Assembly (NCBI GenBank): GCA_965153455.1
Contig: OZ234497.1
Span: 14,060,302-14,124,301, forward strand
Direction of reading: 5' to 3'
Origin: Sphagnum compactum
Lineage: Eukaryota; Bryophyta; Sphagnopsida; Sphagnales
Length of the DNA stretch: 64,000 bases
This document shows, one piece after another, positions 26,582 through 37,960 of this stretch. A program made the position numbers and the translations under genes. Position 1 is the stretch's first letter; each line of letters starts with the position of its first letter. The notes under the pieces are model-generated. The model was not told the DNA's origin, searched no databases, and worked only from the letters and a program-made list of their open reading frames with translations.

Positions 26582-26987
26582 ATGAAGCAACCCCATTGGG
26601 CACAGCATCCTCACAGTCCTACATTAACCATAGTGCATCTAATGGAATCAATGGTGATAGCCAGGCTGCAGACATTGATATGCTGTACGATGGATATTTT
26701 AGGGGCCTTTTTCCAGCTGAGAATGGAAGAAGCAATGAAGCAAGCACATCCCAGACAAATGGGGTTAGATGGTTTCGTGCTGGTGGGGAGTTTGGTCAAA
26801 CCATCGTGATGATGGTCTGGCACTTTGTGAGTGACACTCATAAGGTTATGACTACACTCATTCTTGTCATGTTGCCATTACAGTGTTGTTGGGAGTGATT
26901 TCTCTGCAATCTCATAAATATCTCTTCTTTGTTGTAATGATTCTCTGTTGCTTCTTCCGTTTCCCAAGAGGTATCTTTTGTGACCAG
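26582..26987 (+). other. Possible upstream exon region of the carrier gene
   Basis: A 100-codon frame from 26596 (MGTASSQSYINHSASNG...) starts 55 bases after the telomere palindrome and is serine- and asparagine-rich at first. It could be an N-terminal exon of the carrier that follows, but no family match is recognised. The first carrier-like exon begins at an AG acceptor at 26988. Confidence 0.25.
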
Positions 26988-28221
26988 GTTATGGAGCTTG
27001 TCAGATTTGAGCTTGTAGTTCAAGGGGGTCTGGAAGATAATGACTTGGGTGATGAAACCCATCTGTTGGGTGATGGTTTGCTGGAGGGGGAAGAACCTCA
27101 GTACAAAGATGAGATTGACTGTTTAAAGCAGCTAGTTGTCAAAGAAGGGCCAGCATCACTCTATAGTGGCTTGGTATCGCAGTTGTTTGGCATTGCTCCA
27201 GAGAAGGTGTGTCCTTGCAGATGATTTTTTGGGTTGTACCAAGCACCACCATTTCATCTGGAGATGTTAATATTTGAATTTTCTTTTATTTGTTGATTTT
27301 CATGATTTGTGACAAACAACCTTTTCATTTCTCTTACCTGCACTGATGTTTGTCTTTGATATATCAGGCAATGAAGCTGACAGTAAATGAGATGCTGCTA
27401 GGGGTGCTGGAGACTATGATGCCAGGAGCTCGGATTTGGTTGCTTGAGTTCATAGCAGGTGGAGGGGGAAGATTCTCACAGGTGTGCACTCATTTGTAAG
27501 ATCTGGTTTGCCATATCCATCTTACAGCTCCTGTTTTGCAAGAATGTTTTTGAATTGGATTTTTGTCTTGTGCATAGGTTGTCTTCACCAATCCAATGGA
27601 GATAGTCAAAGTTCGCCTTCAGACACAAGTGAAGGGTGGGGTACCCAAAACTATGTTTGATGTTGTAAGAAAACTTGGGGTCCTGGGTCTCTACAGAGGA
27701 GCAGGCATCAGTATGGCCCGAGATGTCCCAAGCTCAGCTATTTTTTTCGCTTGCTATACACTTTTACAGCAGCTATATCCTGATCAAAACTTCATGGCCG
27801 GATGTCTAACTGCCATTCCAGCCACTGTCTTAGTCACACCGATGGACATTATCAAGACTCGCTTGTAGGTGTGAATTCATTTTGGTACCACTCTTTCCTT
27901 CTCAATATTTTGTGTTGTATTCATCGTTTGTGCAGATTATCAACATGAATGATTATATATCATGCGCTATAGATTGTACAATTGTGTAGTAGTGAGGAGC
28001 ATCAATGGTGTTCAAGTTGATTGATGAGAACTGTTGTTGGAGCAGAAAGAACCAACTCCAGGAGAAGAACCATACAGGGTTGGCTGCAGTGTTTGCAGTT
28101 GCTCATAGAAAGGGAAGGACCTTAAGCTCTCTTCAAGGGTAGCCTTGTGCGGGTGATACGATTGAGCCCTCAGTTTGGGATCACACTCACACTCTACAGT
28201 TTGTTTTTCAATGGGTCCTAG
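26988..28221 (+). pseudogene. Mitochondrial carrier family gene, broken (Aralar/AGC-like)
   Basis: Exons at 26988-27206, 27368-27481 and 27578-27864 read as one frame. They show the end of repeat 1 (DCLKQLVVKEGPASLYSGL, FGIAPEKAMKLTVNE), repeat 2 (FTNPMEIVKVRLQTQ, KLGVLGLYRGAG, ARDVPSSAIFF) and the start of repeat 3 (TPMDIIKTRL). The Px[DE]xx[RK] signatures and order define the inner-membrane solute carrier family; the wording is closest to aspartate/glutamate (Aralar-type) carriers as I recall them. The third repeat continues at 28072-28218 (WLQCLQLLIEREGP, then ALFKGSLVRVIRLSPQFG), but a TAA stop at 28123 sits inside it, and no clean splice into it is seen. The first transmembrane segment is missing. 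I read it as a 5'-truncated pseudogene. Confidence 0.75.
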
Positions 28222-28265
28222 GATCTTTCTACATATATTACACACACTTTGGCACTAGAAAGCAC

Positions 28266-28514
28266 ATGAGGCAGCCTATTGATGTGAGTTTACATGTTAC
28301 TAATGTTGTGGCAGATGGTGAGACCATTAAAAGAGACAACAACACACTTACAAGACAACAAGATAGAGTTTCAGCAGGAAAATCGAGCCAACAAGATGGA
28401 AGGCAATTTATGGGTAGTGGACAAAAGATCTATTTGCCAACAAAATCACCTTGTGAGAGTTCTCTTAAACCAAGTCCTGGGAATTATGCAGAAGATATTT
28501 GCCTAGTAATGTAG
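28266..28514 (+). other. Unrecognised 82-codon frame after the carrier
   Basis: A polar frame (rich in Q, S, N and K) starts 45 bases after the end of the carrier's third repeat and ends at TAG 28512-28514. It could be a C-terminal tail exon of the carrier or a chance frame. No family is recognised. Confidence 0.2.
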
Positions 28515-30379
28515 ATCGATATTGTGTTCATCATGCTAATTGTTATTAAGAAAATTGACTGCCTAACTCTACACAACCCTGTTAAGAACCTGCAAGTACA
28601 AATTTGAAAAAACCCTGTTCGCTAATTATAATCATGGTGATGCTCAATTGTTTGTTCAGATTGCTTTTTAGTTATTACAAATGCATTCAATACACTTCAT
28701 TGGTAATTTCATGTTTTTTATCTAGTCAGTTATAAGCATGTTATGGCATTGATTTTCTTCAGTTGAATGCTTGCAGCTCATGGTGGTTGGTGGTCTCCAA
28801 GCATCAAATGAGGGCATGATTGTGAGACTATATAGATTCCAAACATTAGTTTACCATCAGTGTTGAACAAAATTTGACTCAAAAGACCCATTGGCACATT
28901 AAGACCCACTTTGGAATAAGCCACTTGGATGTTGAAACAATATAATTGTATGGAATTTGGCTTGTTGGAGACTATAATTTCAATTTCTATTAGCTTTCCT
29001 CTATCTTCCTCAATTTTTTTGTTTCACCAAATTTGTCTCACTCAAATTGTCCATTATCATAAATTTATTGATGTGGTGTGTCTAAGTAGTCTAGGGCAAC
29101 AAAATGTCATCCAAGGGTAGTGGTGACTTTTCATTTGTAAATATTGTAAGCACACTGAAAGTTCAAACAAGGATCACCAAACCTTACAAGTTTCTATGCA
29201 TGTTTCTATACTTGTCATCTTGAGTTCTTAGATGGACACATGGAAATTATAAGATGAAAATATTATGGAATTACTTACCCATATTTAATGGTTAACAAAT
29301 GGAAAAATCTCCCTAAATTAACCAACCATAATTTGTGAAAAAACTCTCCTAAATTAACTAAACACAATATGAAAAAACAATTTAAATTAATTAATCACAC
29401 CGGGTGAAAAAACCTTTTTAATTGACTAGTGTTGTAGGTTGATTTAATTAATAGGTGTAATTTCCACATGAATTTGGGCATCACTTATTACCATCTTGTT
29501 TCACTAGCTTAATTGACCTGTCCGTAGCAACTGGTCCCCGTTCACTAGGGGGTTAACATGTTTTACCATGATTTCCTATAGTGAATCTGTCCTAGTTCAC
29601 TCAAATCTTAGTGAAATACAAGGTGAACTTATCTCCTAGTAGTGTACCTAATACCTAAACCTTCTTTTTTTCCCCCAAAAGAATCTCATATCTCCCAACT
29701 CCTTCATATTTCTCAAGCCTCTCAAGTTGGAGTTGGAAGGCATGCTGCAAAGGTTTATTAAATGATTGGGTGTGATTTACAGATCTAACCACCAACATTA
29801 TATGCTATAATTACCATTAATCTTCTTTTACATTTGATTCTTCTTCATACATAAATGAAACAGTGTGGTACACTAAACAAATGAATAATAGTTCATGTTA
29901 CAACAATGATTTTAAATAGTAGTTGAAATCCCATATATATTAATGTATACTAGTTTGATGTTCAAGTACAAATCACATGCATCCTAATTACATAACTACA
30001 TCTAGTCTAAATCCTAGCCTTCTTGCAAGTTGGTATTGAATTTTGGGCAAGTTTCGAAGCCCGTGTAAGTTGAGGCATGGTTTTCAGATTGGGATTTATG
30101 GCATTTCTTTGCTTGCGAGGTTAAGCACCAGTGCATGCTTAGAAACCGAGTTTTAGTTGACACCGATGGTGCATTAGGGGTTGCAAAAAAATTTGCTAGA
30201 GGTTTAAGAATTGTTTTATTATCCAGGTCAAAATTTATACTTGCCAAGGTCTTGCCAAAATTTTATGGGGTGACAAACTTGGGTTCAAATTTGCTATTGT
30301 GAGCTCTGAATTTGGAAAAAGTAGTTTAGGATTGTCAATATTTCATAAATTGCCCTTTGATTTTGATGGATCAATAGCA
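28515..30379. other. Intergenic DNA, no gene seen
   Basis: AT-rich, with several runs of AAATTAACCAA(C/A)CA-like short repeats near 29310-29420. No exons, RNA genes or transposon termini are recognised. Confidence 0.45.
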
Positions 30380-30662
30380 CCATGATCAAGACCATCGTCA
30401 ATAGCAACACCATGATCAAGACCATCATCAGGAGTAGCACCATGATCAAGACCATCATCAAGAGCTATAGCACCATGATCAAGAGCATCACCATCTTTAG
30501 GAGCAGCACCATCATCAAAAGCACCACCATCATCAAAACTAGCATCAAAACCACTAGTGCCATGATCAAGACCAACTTCAAGACCATTAATGCCATGATC
30601 AAGACCAGCATCAAGATCGCCACCATGATTAAGACCAACATCAAGACCAACACCATGAGATG
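30380..30662. repeat. Imperfect minisatellite of ATGATCAAGACCATCA units
   Basis: The phrase CACCATGATCAAGACCATC recurs more than eight times, with 24- to 33-base spacing and growing divergence to the right. Because the units are multiples of three for most of the array, a 93-codon frame (MIKTI... repeats) stays open. That frame is an artefact of the repeat and is not called as a gene. Confidence 0.85.
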
Positions 30663-31556
30663 AGAAAGTTGCACACCATTGGATTGAATCAACATGCTTT
30701 TCATCACTATTAATGCCATTCTCAAAATCATAGCTTCACTCATCATACAATATAACATCAATTTGTATTTTATTTGCACCTTTTGCCTTCCCTTTTGAAG
30801 GCCCTCTTTTCTTCTTTTCTGCTTCAGTTATCTGGGGATCTAATTATGCGTCAAATGCCTTTGTTAATGAAAGAACCAAAGGGTTGACCAATGGTGTGAT
30901 TGATGGCTTCTTATGCCACCCAACTATGGCTTCAGTGCAAATGGGCCATGATGTTAAGCCCTAGACACATCCAAAGCAGAAATCTACATGGCCACATGGC
31001 TGCAACAAGAGGCAAGTTAGAACTTGAATACATGTCAAGACATTTATTTTTCATTAATAATCTTTATGTCTAGCTTTTCATACTTCAATCGTCTAGAAGC
31101 TAAAATGCACAACCTGGAATGTTTTTCTACAATTCATATGGGAATCTAGAAAAAAAATATTCCAATTGATATTGTTGATGGATGGTTAAAATAAACTACA
31201 CATTTAGTAGTAAGTTTTGTTGCTTCTGAGGTAGTTACATCATTCTTTTGAAGCAAGCTAGGACCTGCAACAGACAACAATTGTATGCTTGGAGAAAGGT
31301 TATTTTCACTATTTTTTGTATTCAATTATGAGTCGCCTTTACTGTTATCAAGGTCAGAATTTGAGCCACCCTGCTTAGTAGTTAAGATTTCAGTCCCTAC
31401 TCCAACCAAGCAAACAAGCAAGCAAAGGATTAGATGTAGATGTTCAAGACAATGAAGGAAATTAGGGTTCACAATGTGTACGTGCATCAAGATGTTGTGA
31501 CTTTTAGAGGACAATTGATTCCTCCCAGTACTGAGTCTGGGTTTTGTTGTATGCAG
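30663..31556. other. Spacer before the PX second half
   Basis: Non-coding as far as can be seen. If the PX gene was once continuous, this spacer contains one of the rearrangement points, since the exons that should precede 31557 are missing here. The sequence just before 31557 (TTTTGTTGTATGCAG) is a good intron acceptor. Confidence 0.45.
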
Positions 31557-32627
31557 AGAAGGTATGCATTGGAGGATTGGCTTGGAAGGTTGCTTGCTGA
31601 CATAGTCATATCTCGTAGTGCCCCCATGGCATCCTTCCTTGAGCTTGAGGCTGCCGCCAGATTTGATAAGCAAACTGCACAGATGCTTTGTATACTTTGG
31701 AGATAGATGGGTGAAAAGGGTTTGTGGTCAAGCAATTCTTTTGTGCACATATGCCCATGACCTGATGGAAATTTTTGTCTTGCAATGCACTTGTCTTGAG
31801 CAGTGGAGTTTTGTATTTGCATTGTAAGAGACAACAGTCCATGGAAGTATAGTAATAGGTTCTTTGTTATGAGTGGCAGCGATGCAATCTATAGGAGATG
31901 GCCAAGCACAGGCAAGTGCCCCTATAGTAGCAGGTTTCCCCCCAACCAACAATGCTTCATTGCATCTCTCACCAAGCCCCACCTCAAGACTATCATGGAC
32001 AGGTGGAGGAGGTTTATCAGTTGCTTCAGGAGGCTTGTCAAACCTTGAATATGGAAGTGATGGGACTTATGAAGATTCTGGAGTTGGCACTTTGCGGAAG
32101 GGGAGTGATAATGGCTTGGAGATTGAGATGAAAGCACTTGCCATTGAGGAAGAATCAGCTATTATTGCTGCAGTGTCAGATCGTGGTGAAAACCTCCTCC
32201 ACGATCAGAGAACCTTATTAACATTCACAAGGAATGGTGGTGGAGAGGAAGTTGGGATGGATTTGCATATGCAATCTTCAACTCAAGAAGAAGAACTTCT
32301 GCAAAGTTTTGAAGGCAGAAAACCATCATCATCAACCTTAGTAATCTGTTGTACATATTATCTAGAGTTTCTTTGTTGCTTTTTCCCTTCTCTGTTCAAC
32401 AAACATATGGTGGTGGTCATCCAAGACTGTGTACTGATGTGTGGTTTTGCCATATCCAGGTTACATTGCATACAGAGTATGAAAGTGACTCCCATTCAGA
32501 ATTTCCAGCAACCGAAAGAGGGAACCAGGCTGATTTGGCAGGGATAAGCGCTGGAGTTTCAACTTCGAAAAGCTTCTGGTTGAACTCTAGCCTGGGCAAT
32601 ACTTATTTCTATTCCTGGTGTGTTGGT
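31557..32627 (+). pseudogene. Second half of an EREX-like PX-domain gene (three exons)
   Basis: Exon D begins at an acceptor (TATGCAG) with [16 protein letters not shown] and [15 protein letters not shown], which directly continues the PX domain that ends LLLE at 25508 on the other strand. Exon E (about 31880-32340) contains LEYGSDGTYEDSGVGTLRKG, matching the GSD-TAYE-S-GTPR stretch that follows the PX domain in plant EREX/EREL proteins. It is followed by an acidic segment. Exon F (from 32460) joins in phase 0 and runs VTLHTEYESDSHSEF to a stop near 32628. The coiled-coil C-terminus of the family is not recognised. Reading frames are intact within each exon. It has no start exon on this strand, so it is a displaced gene half rather than a complete gene. 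Confidence 0.7.
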
Positions 32628-32875
32628 TAAAATTAATTAAGTTTAGTTGCATATTTCCAAGGAAAACAAGAACTTAACAGGAACCGCCCGCTATGCCAGC
32701 ATCATCTTGGGATTGGTCAGTTGGAACCATGTTCAACTTGTTCCAAATGTTCTTTTTTTCTGGCTGAATAATAGTCTTCTTTGAGGAACTTGTTGTATGA
32801 TTGAGAATGATGTTCTCTGTGATCTGACAAGTTTCATCTCAATTTATCCATAATGGATGCTTGTATGTTTCTCAG

Positions 32876-33150
32876 AACAGAGCAGAAAGGATGACTTGGA
32901 GTCTCTGGGCTATGTGCTCATGTACCTCTTGCGGGGCAGGTTAGTGTGTTCCAAGTTTTTTTCTTCTAATTTCAATCTAAGATGTTGATTTTATTGCAAC
33001 GATAGATGTTTTTTTTGAAACATTTTTACTGTTGTTGGTTGTGCCAGTCTATCTTGGCAAGGGTTAAAAAGGCAGGGACTAAGGAGCAGAAATATGAAAA
33101 AATCAGTGAGAAGAAAATGCCAACTCCAATTGAGGCACTGAAGTGGTTGG
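32876..33150 (+). pseudogene. Two casein kinase 1 exons, isolated
   Basis: An exon at 32876-32939 reads [21 protein letters not shown]. It splices in phase (donor GTTAGT, acceptor GTGCCAG) to an exon from 33048 reading SLSWQGLKKAGTKEQKYEKI, then SEKKMPTPIEAL, after which similarity stops near 33140. This is the middle of the CK1 Ser/Thr kinase domain, just C-terminal to the activation segment (usual wording [26 protein letters not shown]). No ATP-binding, HRD or DFG exons are seen upstream; instead the PX exons are there. The stretch is a kinase fragment that cannot be active by itself. Its extra lysine (GLKKAG) is unusual. Confidence 0.8.
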
Positions 33151-33324
33151 ATATATATTTGTCAATTCTGCCAGTATCATTATGTTGTGTTTCCTGGAGT
33201 TCCTTTGGGGCCTTTATTTCAGTGGGCATAACTTATAGCTTGTTGGAAAGATTCCATGCCATGCCCCTCTTACAGGAGAATCTAAGCATTAATGGGTTTA
33301 CCAATCATGCAAGTGCTTTGTAAA

Positions 33325-33515
33325 GCATACCCATTCCATAGTAAGTATGGGCTAGCTCTATGAAGCTTGGTTCCATAGTATGTAAGCATCAGCCCTATGA
33401 AGCTCGGCCCTCTGAAGCTTGTTCCATAGTACATAAGGGCTAGCCCAACCAATCCCATTCCATAGTACATAAGGGCTAGGCCTACCAAGCCCATTCTACA
33501 TGTATGTAAGGGCTG
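33325..33515. repeat. Imperfect tandem repeat with CCATTCCATAGTA units
   Basis: Four to five units of about 40-50 bases share (G/C)TTCCATAGTA(T/C)(A/G)TAAG, GGGCTAG and CC.A.GAAGC or CCAA(C/G)C. Divergence between units is high, and the minus-strand frame across them is repetitive (GLALMYYGMGLVGLALMYYG) and not taken as a gene. Confidence 0.75.
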
Positions 33516-35266
33516 CTGGCCTGAGGAGGCCTGTTGTGTTTCGCCTGTCCATAGATGATGGCCAGCATCTAGACTCTCAACAATGGCTCAACTGAATACC
33601 CATGTTGAACCTACTGTTTATGCAAGAAAAACAAACATGCAGTGATTTTGGCTATGGCCTTAGCTAGTTCACATTCACACATGTATTTGGAGCATCATCA
33701 AAAGTTCAATATAGACCTAGCATATGTTGGACATCTCACAACTTAAGGATTTAAAAGCTTCATATTTTTTTGTCCCACATGGGAATGAGTGGTTTTTGTC
33801 TTCTGCATGCTACCTCAATATCGTGCACAAGAAAGTCAAGCCATTATTTTTCCACCACATCCATAATTTTTCCCTCCCCCAAAAGCAAGAGTAAAAATGT
33901 AAGCGAAAATAATCATCAAACGCATGATCAATGCTTGAAATGGGAATATATAGATAAAATATGTCACATTTAACTAATTAATTTACTAATGCCCTGAACC
34001 CAATTAACTAAAGATTTTTCAATAATTATTTTAATAATGTTAAAGAAACAAACCTAGTAAACAAACTTCACCCTTAGTAAACATGTACACCATATAGTGA
34101 ACCATTTTCACCAATGAAGGTAAGGGCAGTGAAATATAGTGAACTTAATTCACTTTTATGGTTGCATAGTGAAATAGCCTAGTGAACTACACCACATTTT
34201 CCTAGTAATGGTAGTGAGGTTTACATTCATAATTGTTCTCGTCATTGTTGGTGGGATTTTGGGGGAATTAATTTTGATCATGAGCAAAAAAAAGAAACAT
34301 AAAAAGAAGCTATGGTGAAAGCCCTTTTGATGGCAATAGTTGTAGCACCAAGATAAGCAATGGGACAAGGAGTTGCAACTTTGTTGGAACAGCTAGACCG
34401 CCATTACCTTGCACTTGATGGTTCCCTTGCTACCAAATCCACATATCTTGACCTTGTTCAAGTGGTCACCTAAACCGATACCTTTCTACCCATCATCTTG
34501 CCACTTTCTGTTTCTATTTTGTGAAGGAATCAAATTGTGGGTTGGGTTGGTCCAAGTGTTTTCTTTTTTCTTCTTCCCTTATTTTTCTTATTCTTGTTGT
34601 GGACATTGAAGGTTTTGTGGGTGTTTTTTATTTTTTGGGTGTGAAAGCACGGGAAGAGATGGCTAGATAAAGATTGCGATATTTGGAAAGTGTCAAGTAT
34701 GTTAATAGTATCACCACTAGCATCAGCTTAATTAAGCACCACCACTACTGTCCACACCATAACTGCTAGCACATCAAGTGCCAATGTTGCCTCCAAGAGT
34801 GGTACTCAGGCTAAGGTCATGGAGCCTAGTGTAGGAAGGATGGCCAACTAGTTCTTGGGCATTTATCTTGCATGCATATGGTTGCAACAGACCAACTTGA
34901 GTTGTTCAGTTTTACCAAATGTAAGTTTTCAGCATTTCATTCTTGCTATGCACAAATCGCTACCAATGTATTATGTGTAGGAATTTAATTGATCAACCTC
35001 AATCTAGGGCTTTTGTGTTTTTGCACAATCAGATGTTTCTGACCCTGAAAATAATGACCTACATATTCTCAAATTCAATGATTGTGGATTTGTTTGAGCT
35101 TTGTTGGTGCATCACAGCTATGTGTTTGAACATTGTAATAAGATAACATAGGGTATCAAACAACCTTCATACTAGAGATAGAAGGTTGTTTGCGCAACAA
35201 GTGTGATAAATTTGCAGCTGCCTTTGAACCCAATGAAGTTGGTAAGTGAAGCAAAAGTTCCAACTT
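33516..35266. other. Intergenic DNA, no gene seen
   Basis: AT-rich sequence with many AGTGAA and AGTAAAC phrases around 34050-34190. Nothing protein-like or RNA-like is recognised. Confidence 0.45.
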
Positions 35267-36110
35267 TCAATTGAACATGGGTAGATTGAAAGATTGGTCA
35301 TTTATTGTTATGTGTTGTGACTGTACCATGCTTGAAGACTCCTTTATGTCTATTGTAAGGTTTGTAGACGCTACTAGTCCACATCCATCCAATAGTTTAC
35401 AGCTTCCAAAAAGGTTAATAAAAGAAGGTTTTCCCAATGTTGCCAATTCATTCTTGGACTTCCTGTTCTCCAAGATAAGTAGTATGCACCAAGATAAACA
35501 ATTGAAAATTGAACCAATGTTGTTCTTGTATTTCATCTTGGTGCTTGAAAGAATAATTTTCAGCGAAGTCAATGAGCAAAAGAACCTTCAACATTTCTAA
35601 TGACACCTTGTATTGCAAATCTTGTCATCTGGCTACATGATTATGCATGACAAAATTAAAAAAATTTGGGGCAGCATACTCCAAAGAATGTTGTGGGGTT
35701 GTCAACCTACTAACAAGACGAACAACTTCCTTTGCCTCTCCTGCCTTAATCTCAACTGCAAGAACTTTTTCGAAACATCTCCAAGCCATTAAATTGTCAT
35801 TAGCTAGGTCCACCTCTTTGTTGCAAAGTGGCAAAATGTGGAACCCACAATTTGGACACTTGCCCTTAACACAATCTAGATTGAGCCATTTATGTCTTAG
35901 AACCTTGTGGCACAAAGTCTTCTCCCATAGGTTAGAAGCCTTTTCAAATGTATGAAATGTAGTTTGACAACTGATTACCTCATGTTGAAAAGTTCCAATT
36001 TCAAGATTTGCACAAAACGAAAAGCATCTGCACTTACATGTAGAGTTTTGTAAGCCACAATGAACACCTACAACATGCAGATTATTAAAGCCCACTTTGA
36101 TCTCTGCCAT
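35267..36110 (-). pseudogene. Transposon-derived gene relic (same family), copy 2
   Basis: The 161-codon minus-strand frame (36110-35625) contains SNLWEKTLCHKVLRHKWL, KCPNCGFHILPLC (a CxxC zinc-binding pattern) and NFFNFVMHNHVAR. The next bases, after a TGA stop in place of the usual tryptophan, continue with LIDFAENYSFKHQDEIQ and HWFNFQLFILVHTT. These are the counterparts of FVVHNFEAKWQD and VVDYAKNYYFQWQNEI in copy 1 at 3.9-4.1 kb, and the two copies share the spacing of these motifs. This copy keeps DFAEN, the more usual form. Everything N-terminal to about 36110 and C-terminal to about 35270 is lost or unreadable. I infer a central fragment of the same transposon family. Confidence 0.65.
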
Positions 36111-37555
36111 TTCTTGGTGGTACTTGCTATCATAAACTTAATGCTCACGACCAAGGCACGGAATTGCGAAGGTGTGGGCCAAAAGTGAAGCCCGGGAGTC
36201 ACACTTCATGTTCATGGGAGTGTAGGAAAGTGTGAAGGAATAAACCCACACACTACCAAGTAGGTTCCCATTTTGGGAGTTGGAGGCCCAATGGACTATC
36301 AGGACTTTCGAATCTTCAAAGGGCAATCACAGGAAACAAAACTCATCGGTTTGAAAAGTTCTTTATACCATTGGAAAATTTTTGAGACGTAAATGCCTAA
36401 AATGGGCTCTCATGACCCATTTGGGTACTTAAAACATAAGTTATGGCCAAAAGAAAGGTCGAGAATCAAACTGCCAATTTGACTTCCGATCACTAAAAGT
36501 TGAGAATCGCTCTGATTTACTTGTGTGCAAGCAACGTGCTACATATCGTTGGAAAGCTCTAGACAAGGGCTACAACTTTGCTTCAGACCTCACCTCAATT
36601 AAAGGTTTGCACGAAAATTTATGGGCCTCCAAAGTTGCGAGATTCCCAATTTTGGGAATTCCAGGACTCCCAAGTTGGGAGTCCCGAGAAAAAATGACAT
36701 TTGGGTGCAAGCCCCATGGCCAGGCATAGAAAATACTTTAGGGGGGAAGGTGGTGGCTTCCCCCAAATCCGGGCCGTGGTGAATCTTGTGAGTCCGTGTT
36801 TACTCGTGGCTCGTCCATGCACCAAAAGTGCTCGAACTAGGCACTAACCAACTTGTTGTTTGGTTTGTGTAGGTTCGTGTGAATAATTGAACCGCTTGTC
36901 ACTCGTCCTAGTCCTCATCCCGGAGCTCCAGCATGCCCTCTACCCTCAAAATGCTACAAGCCAGAGGGTGTACCCCAACTCCTTGTCCTTTCGTTACTTT
37001 CACCTTGGACTTGCAGTTGAGTCTATCCAGGAGCTTGGGGGGTGCGTCACTTGCAATAACAGTTATTGAAATTTCACAATTTTTCCACAAAATAAGGCTT
37101 CAATTCTCTAAAAGCAGTTAATCCAATCTCAACATTAGGGTGCATTGCCTTTGAATCTTATGTAAAAATCTAGTTGCGAAAAACACTAAAATTGAATTAA
37201 GTTAAACAACCATTGTGCACATGCCTCCATCAAAATAAATTTAGTGTACGCAAGTAAGTTGCCACCAAATCTAAGACAATGTAACTTGAGTGTTTGTTGG
37301 CCCCATAATGTTTATATCCTAAACTAAAACTGCTCTTGAGCTCTTAGATTGAAACATTAAATCCTTACTTGAATGTTATTTGCCCTAATATATAAAATCA
37401 CCATCTAAATCTAAGATGTTATTCTTGAATAATAAATGCACATTCCTGGACTAAGAATTTATGTCTTAAATACTTATCATATATTTTTCTTGGACAAGAA
37501 ATAGAAGTCAGTGTGGTCTTACAATTCAAACATTTTGAATTCCTAAGTGTAAATT
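36111..37555. other. Non-coding DNA with adjacent perfect hairpins
   Basis: Contains two neighbouring perfect inverted repeats, ATTCCCAA-tt-TTGGGAAT (36642-36659) and GGACTCCCAA-g-TTGGGAGTCC (36664-36684). The phrase CATATCGTTGGAAAGCTC near 36542 is reminiscent of the non-coding parts of plant gypsy-type retroelements, but no element ends are identified. No gene is recognised. Confidence 0.45.
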
Positions 37556-37960
37556 TAAGATCTTGGTACCAAGACTAGGTAGAATCTTGAGATCTTGGTA
37601 TCAAGTATCAAGACTAGCTACAATCTTGAGTTCCTGGTACTGGAGGACCAAGTACAATCTTGAGATCCTAGTCTCAAGTACCAGGACTAGCTACAATCTT
37701 GAGTTCTTGGTATTGGAGGACTAGGTACAATCTTGATATCCTAGTTTCAAGTATTAGGACCTAGCTACAATCTTGAATTATTGGTACCAGGACCAAATAC
37801 AATCTTGAGATCATGGTATCAATTATTAGGATGCAATTGCAGTGTTTAGTTCTTAATACCAGGACCAGGTACAATCTTGAAATCCTAGTATTAGAACCAG
37901 TTGCAATCTTGAGTTCCTAGTACCAAGACCAAGTGTAGGCTTGAATTCCTGGTAGTGCAT
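37556..37960. repeat. Minisatellite of TACAATCTTGAGATCCTAGTA units
   Basis: About nine units of roughly 40 to 45 bases each carry (T/G)(A/G)CAATCTTGA(G/A)(A/T)TC(C/T)T(G/A)GTA(T/C), then (C/T)AAG or CAGGAC(C/T)A. Units are strongly diverged from each other, so the array is old. No long open frame crosses it. Confidence 0.85.

Noticed and set aside
30382-30663. 93-codon frame of repeated MIKTI units
   Set aside because: It exists only because a minisatellite has mostly multiple-of-three units; composition and repetition explain it fully.
31326-31842. Minus-strand frames of 78 to 115 codons across the PX exon
   Set aside because: The plus strand has clear PX-family exons with splice sites here; the antisense frames lack support.
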